Position numbers and translations under genes: made by a program. This document shows, piece by piece, positions 61,612-64,000 of a DNA stretch of 64,000 nucleotides (the first letter of the stretch is position 1; the number at the start of each line of letters is the position of its first letter). The DNA lies in NCBI GenBank assembly GCA_037969035.1, contig JBBKWU010000022.1, positions 108,063 through 172,062 on the forward strand. The letters are read 5' to 3'. The DNA is from JBBKWU01 sp037969035. Its GTDB lineage: Bacteria; Pseudomonadota; Alphaproteobacteria; Micavibrionales; Micavibrionaceae. The notes beneath the pieces are model-generated. The model saw nothing but the letters and a program-made list of their open reading frames with translations, had not been told where the DNA came from and searched no databases.

Positions 61612-62721
61612 ATGACTGACAATAAAGATGATTTAGAGAATCTTGAAGAAGATTTTGCCGATTTTGATGGTGATGAATTCGAAGATGCCGGTGAAGAAGA
61701 CTTTGCTGAGAGTGAAGAATTTGTAGAAGAAGAGTGGGATTCGTACGACCATGATGGCGATGAGCAATCTGCTGTTGCTGGCGGTGCTAAAAAATCATCT
61801 TTGGTTTTTAATCTTATAATTGGTCTGGTTGTCCTTGGTGGCGTTGGGTATGTTGGCATGAAATTCATGGGTGGTGCTAATTCAGTTCAGCAGCCATCTG
61901 TAGATGTCGCGCAAACTCCTGCGTCGAATGAGTTAGAGGTCCCTATGCAGACAGCGGAGATAGATTATTCAGCTCCGCCCGTCAGTGAGCCTACGGCTGA
62001 TGTCGCAAGCGAAGCCCCTAGTTTTGCGCCGCCACCATCAGATCCGGAACTTGATTTTGATATGCCGATGCCATTCTCAAATGAAGCTCCCGAAGATGTG
62101 AGCGGTTTTGCGCCTGCGTTATCTGACTCGTTGGATGATGTGAGTGTTGAGGCGGAGCCATTGACCCCATTGCCGATGGATGACGCGATATCAATGCAAG
62201 CAGATGTGTCAACGAATGTTAATAGCTTTGATGTGAGTGTATCAACTTCGGATGCGGCGAGCTCCCCCTCTGATGTTACGACGTTGGAATCAAAGCTAGA
62301 CCTTTTATTTAACCGTCTTGATGAAATTGAAAGCAAAATGGGGAGTGTAAAGGGCGGTGAAGCAGCATCTTACGATGACTCTGCTCTTAAAAGTAGTTTG
62401 GCGAAACTTGAGAAAAAAGTAAGCTTATTATCTGATAAGTTGAGTTCAGGAACTGTGTCAAATGCAGCCGTAGATAGACCAACTTATTCGGCCCCTTCCT
62501 CTACGGCCTCCGCTCGAAATGATGCGCCTAGCTCAAAGGCAAGCACTTGGATTCTCACGTCTGCACAGCCCGGTAAGGCAACAATTAAAAAAACGGGGCA
62601 GGGTGATGTGATTTCTATTGCTGTTGGTGATAATGTCGCGGGTTTAGGGGAAATTACCTCAATCAAAATGGATGCTGGAAAATGGGTGGTGAATGCCACC
62701 AACGGCAAGATCGTTCAATAG
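61612..62721 (+). CDS. dotF: Dot/Icm inner-membrane protein DotF (IcmG)-like
   Basis: The 369-aa protein has a very acidic cytosolic N-terminus (residues 1-60), one membrane helix (SLVFNLIIGLVVLGGVGYVG) and a Pro/Ser/Asp-rich periplasmic linker. A coiled coil (LESKLDLLFNRLDEIESKM; SLAKLEKKVSLLSDKLS) and a small C-terminal beta domain (ILTSAQPGKATIKKTG; VGDNVAGLGEITSI) follow. The architecture and terminal domain match IcmG/DotF, and the position right after dotG is the Legionella order. The linker is longer than in Legionella (269 aa). Confidence 0.88.
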   Translation: MTDNKDDLENLEEDFADFDGDEFEDAGEEDFAESEEFVEEEWDSYDHDGDEQSAVAGGAKKSSLVFNLIIGLVVLGGVGYVGMKFMGGANSVQQPSVDVAQTPASNELEVPMQTAEIDYSAPPVSEPTADVASEAPSFAPPPSDPELDFDMPMPFSNEAPEDVSGFAPALSDSLDDVSVEAEPLTPLPMDDAISMQADVSTNVNSFDVSVSTSDAASSPSDVTTLESKLDLLFNRLDEIESKMGSVKGGEAASYDDSALKSSLAKLEKKVSLLSDKLSSGTVSNAAVDRPTYSAPSSTASARNDAPSSKASTWILTSAQPGKATIKKTGQGDVISIAVGDNVAGLGEITSIKMDAGKWVVNATNGKIVQ

Positions 62722-62870
62722 TTTACCGTTCTTGGTAAAGATAATATTAATATATTTCGTGTATTCTAGGGCATGAATATTGTTTGCGTGATTTAACCGA
62801 AATGTGTTCTAATGGTTCGGAGGATTATGTGAGCTATGCGTGATAGTTGCGATAGTGTGGTATTAAATAT

Positions 62871-63851
62871 ATGAAAAAAATAAAGATATTTTATACGTTT
62901 TCCCTGTTTCTGGCAGCCTTTTTAGGCGCTTACTTTTTGGGTATTGCTGATGCTTTAGCGGGGCCAAAGGTTGTTGTGTTGACGACGGCAACTGGTTGCG
63001 GTTCTGGTGGTATCGGTGATATTTTCTGTAATACAACAAAATCAGTTGCGACGACGCCGGCACTTTTATCTGGGATTGCCTATCTCTTTGGCCTTGTTAT
63101 GGGTGTATGGGGTATTTCAAAACTTTATGAGCACGTCCAAAATCCGCAGCAAACACCGATTTGGGACTCGCTGAAGCGCTTTTTGGCTGGCGGCTGCTTT
63201 TTCGCTTTACCGATGATTATGGAAGTTGTTCGTAATACGATGTATACGAACGCTACGAGTGGTCATGGTATGACCAGCTTTACGGGTAAAACAACTGGCG
63301 CAGGGCTTGATGCGATGTTGACAGCTATGATGGGCGATGTGTGGGAGCCGTTTTTGCGGTACGCTTTGCCTGCTTTTTGTTATTTGGCTGCAATTGTTCT
63401 TTTGCTCATTGGTATCAATAGGCTTGTTAAATCCTCGCAAGAGGGGCCTAGGGGGCCGGGTGGATTCGGCACGATCATGACATTTTTGGCCGCTGGCGCT
63501 TTGTTCTCGGCTGACGGTATGATGGAATCATGGAGCACATCTATGTTCGCAACGCCTGTCATTAAGACGGCGGCAGCTTTGCAATATAAGGGTGGTTTGA
63601 GCGGCCCTGAGATAGATCATGTGCATGCAGTAATTAGCGCGATTATCGCGTTTATGGCAATTCTGGGTTGGATTAGCTTCATAAGAGGCTGGTTTATTAT
63701 TCGGGATGTGGCTGAAGGGAACCAACAGGCTTCATTGATGTCTGGGCTCACTCATTTATTTGGTGGTGCTCTGGCTGTGAATTTGGGCCCGTTCCTAAAT
63801 AGCGTACAGGCAACTCTCGGGTTGTCCAAGTATGGGGTAAACTTCGGCTAA
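62871..63851 (+). CDS. dotE: Dot/Icm inner-membrane protein DotE (IcmC)-like
   Basis: The 326-aa membrane protein has a signal-like N-terminus (KIFYTFSLFLAAFLGAYF...), then about five hydrophobic segments. The conserved element is PALLSGIAYLFGLVMGVWGISKLYEHVQNP, with FLAGGCFFALPMIMEVVRNTMY, typical of the IcmC/DotE-DotV-DotP family. It then has RYALPAFCYLAAIVLLLIGINRLVK and FLAAGALFSADGMMES, which look like a second copy of the same module. Legionella IcmC is about 194 aa, so this is a longer form. The order dotF-dotE-dotP supports the name. Confidence 0.82.
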   Translation: MKKIKIFYTFSLFLAAFLGAYFLGIADALAGPKVVVLTTATGCGSGGIGDIFCNTTKSVATTPALLSGIAYLFGLVMGVWGISKLYEHVQNPQQTPIWDSLKRFLAGGCFFALPMIMEVVRNTMYTNATSGHGMTSFTGKTTGAGLDAMLTAMMGDVWEPFLRYALPAFCYLAAIVLLLIGINRLVKSSQEGPRGPGGFGTIMTFLAAGALFSADGMMESWSTSMFATPVIKTAAALQYKGGLSGPEIDHVHAVISAIIAFMAILGWISFIRGWFIIRDVAEGNQQASLMSGLTHLFGGALAVNLGPFLNSVQATLGLSKYGVNFG

Positions 63852-63887
63852 TTAAGAAGATCATCTAAACCCGTGAGGAGGAAAAAA

Positions 63888-64000
63888 ATGATCAAGAAAC
63901 TAAATCGTAAAACGTTGCAAGTTGGTGCGGCGCTATCGGCAGGAATGTTGGTATCGGACGTAGCTTTTGCTAACAACTTTGGTAAAATCGGCAAAAACAT
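63888..64000 (+). CDS. dotP: Start of dotP (icmD)-like gene, truncated by window end
   Basis: A strong GTGAGGAGG ribosome site precedes the ATG at 63888. The 37 visible residues are a basic signal region (MIKKLNRKTLQVGAALSAG, then LVSDVAFANNFGKIGKN). The Legionella order dotE-dotP predicts dotP/icmD here. With only the signal visible, identity rests on position. Confidence 0.6.
   Translation, partial: MIKKLNRKTLQVGAALSAGMLVSDVAFANNFGKIGKN

Noticed and set aside
1..64000. Mobile elements, prophage or CRISPR arrays
   Set aside because: No transposase, integrase, phage structural gene, or regularly spaced repeat array was seen. The LamG protein alone is not evidence of phage.

Overview
The window is about 64 kb of a chromosome from an alphaproteobacterium of moderate GC content. 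The evidence is the gene order. On one side lie rho-hemJ-hemH-hemE, and on the other ppsR-aroE-coaE-dnaQ-secB-fxsA-Tim44-mltA, which is the conserved alphaproteobacterial neighbourhood of the replication origin. The parAB-rsmG-mnmG-mnmE block and a DUF3576-leuS-lptE-holA run add to this, as do CtrA-type TTAA-N7-TTAA boxes and GANTC (CcrM-type) sites. No rRNA, insertion sequence, phage or CRISPR array is visible. The species cannot be named from sequence alone. A free-living or predatory deep-branching lineage such as Micavibrio is possible, but that is a guess.

Layout. 1-3.6 kb: a truncated gene, a YggS-family PLP protein, a porin and two lipoproteins. 3.7-8.4 kb: leuS, lptE and holA. 8.4-14.7 kb: parB, parA, rsmG, mnmG, mnmE and a DUF6489 gene, with three perfect parS sites inside rsmG and mnmE. 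14.8-20 kb: a TrpR-like regulator with hisG, a dienelactone hydrolase, a DnaJ-type zinc-finger membrane protein and two envelope proteins. 20.1-24.2 kb: rho and haem genes. 24.2-24.6 kb: the probable oriC, with DnaA boxes, a CtrA box and seven GANTC sites. 24.6-27.9 kb: three poorly known genes placed between oriC and ppsR, preceded by a second CtrA-box array. 27.9-36.8 kb: ppsR, aroE, coaE, a glutamine amidotransferase, dnaQ, secB, fxsA, Tim44, mltA and an indoleamine 2,3-dioxygenase. 36.8-45.3 kb: small envelope proteins, an entericidin-like lipoprotein, tRNA-Ala(GGC), a BI-1 protein, proteases, LemA, a FIST protein and a DsbC/G-like thiol protein.

45.3-64 kb: a Dot/Icm (type IVB) secretion locus. 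dotD-dotC-dotB-icmT come first. dotI-dotH-dotG-dotF-dotE-dotP follow in the Legionella order and run off the window end. Between icmT and dotI, where Legionella carries icmS/R/Q, dotM, dotL, dotK and dotJ, this genome has a double TcpQ-like periplasmic protein. It also has a divergent operon of five tandem paralogues (51333-58160) encoding exported, cysteine-containing proteins of 418-492 aa that I do not recognise. A DsbC/G-like protein, an unknown 355-aa protein and a lytic transglycosylase lie just upstream of dotD. The five-paralogue array inside a Dot/Icm core locus is the strongest candidate for an undescribed system here. The oriC/CtrA/parS architecture is the second main point.

Limits: everything rests on reading translated sequence and motifs. 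No similarity search, structure prediction or signal-peptide tool was run, and several start codons were chosen from ribosome-binding sites and signal peptides.
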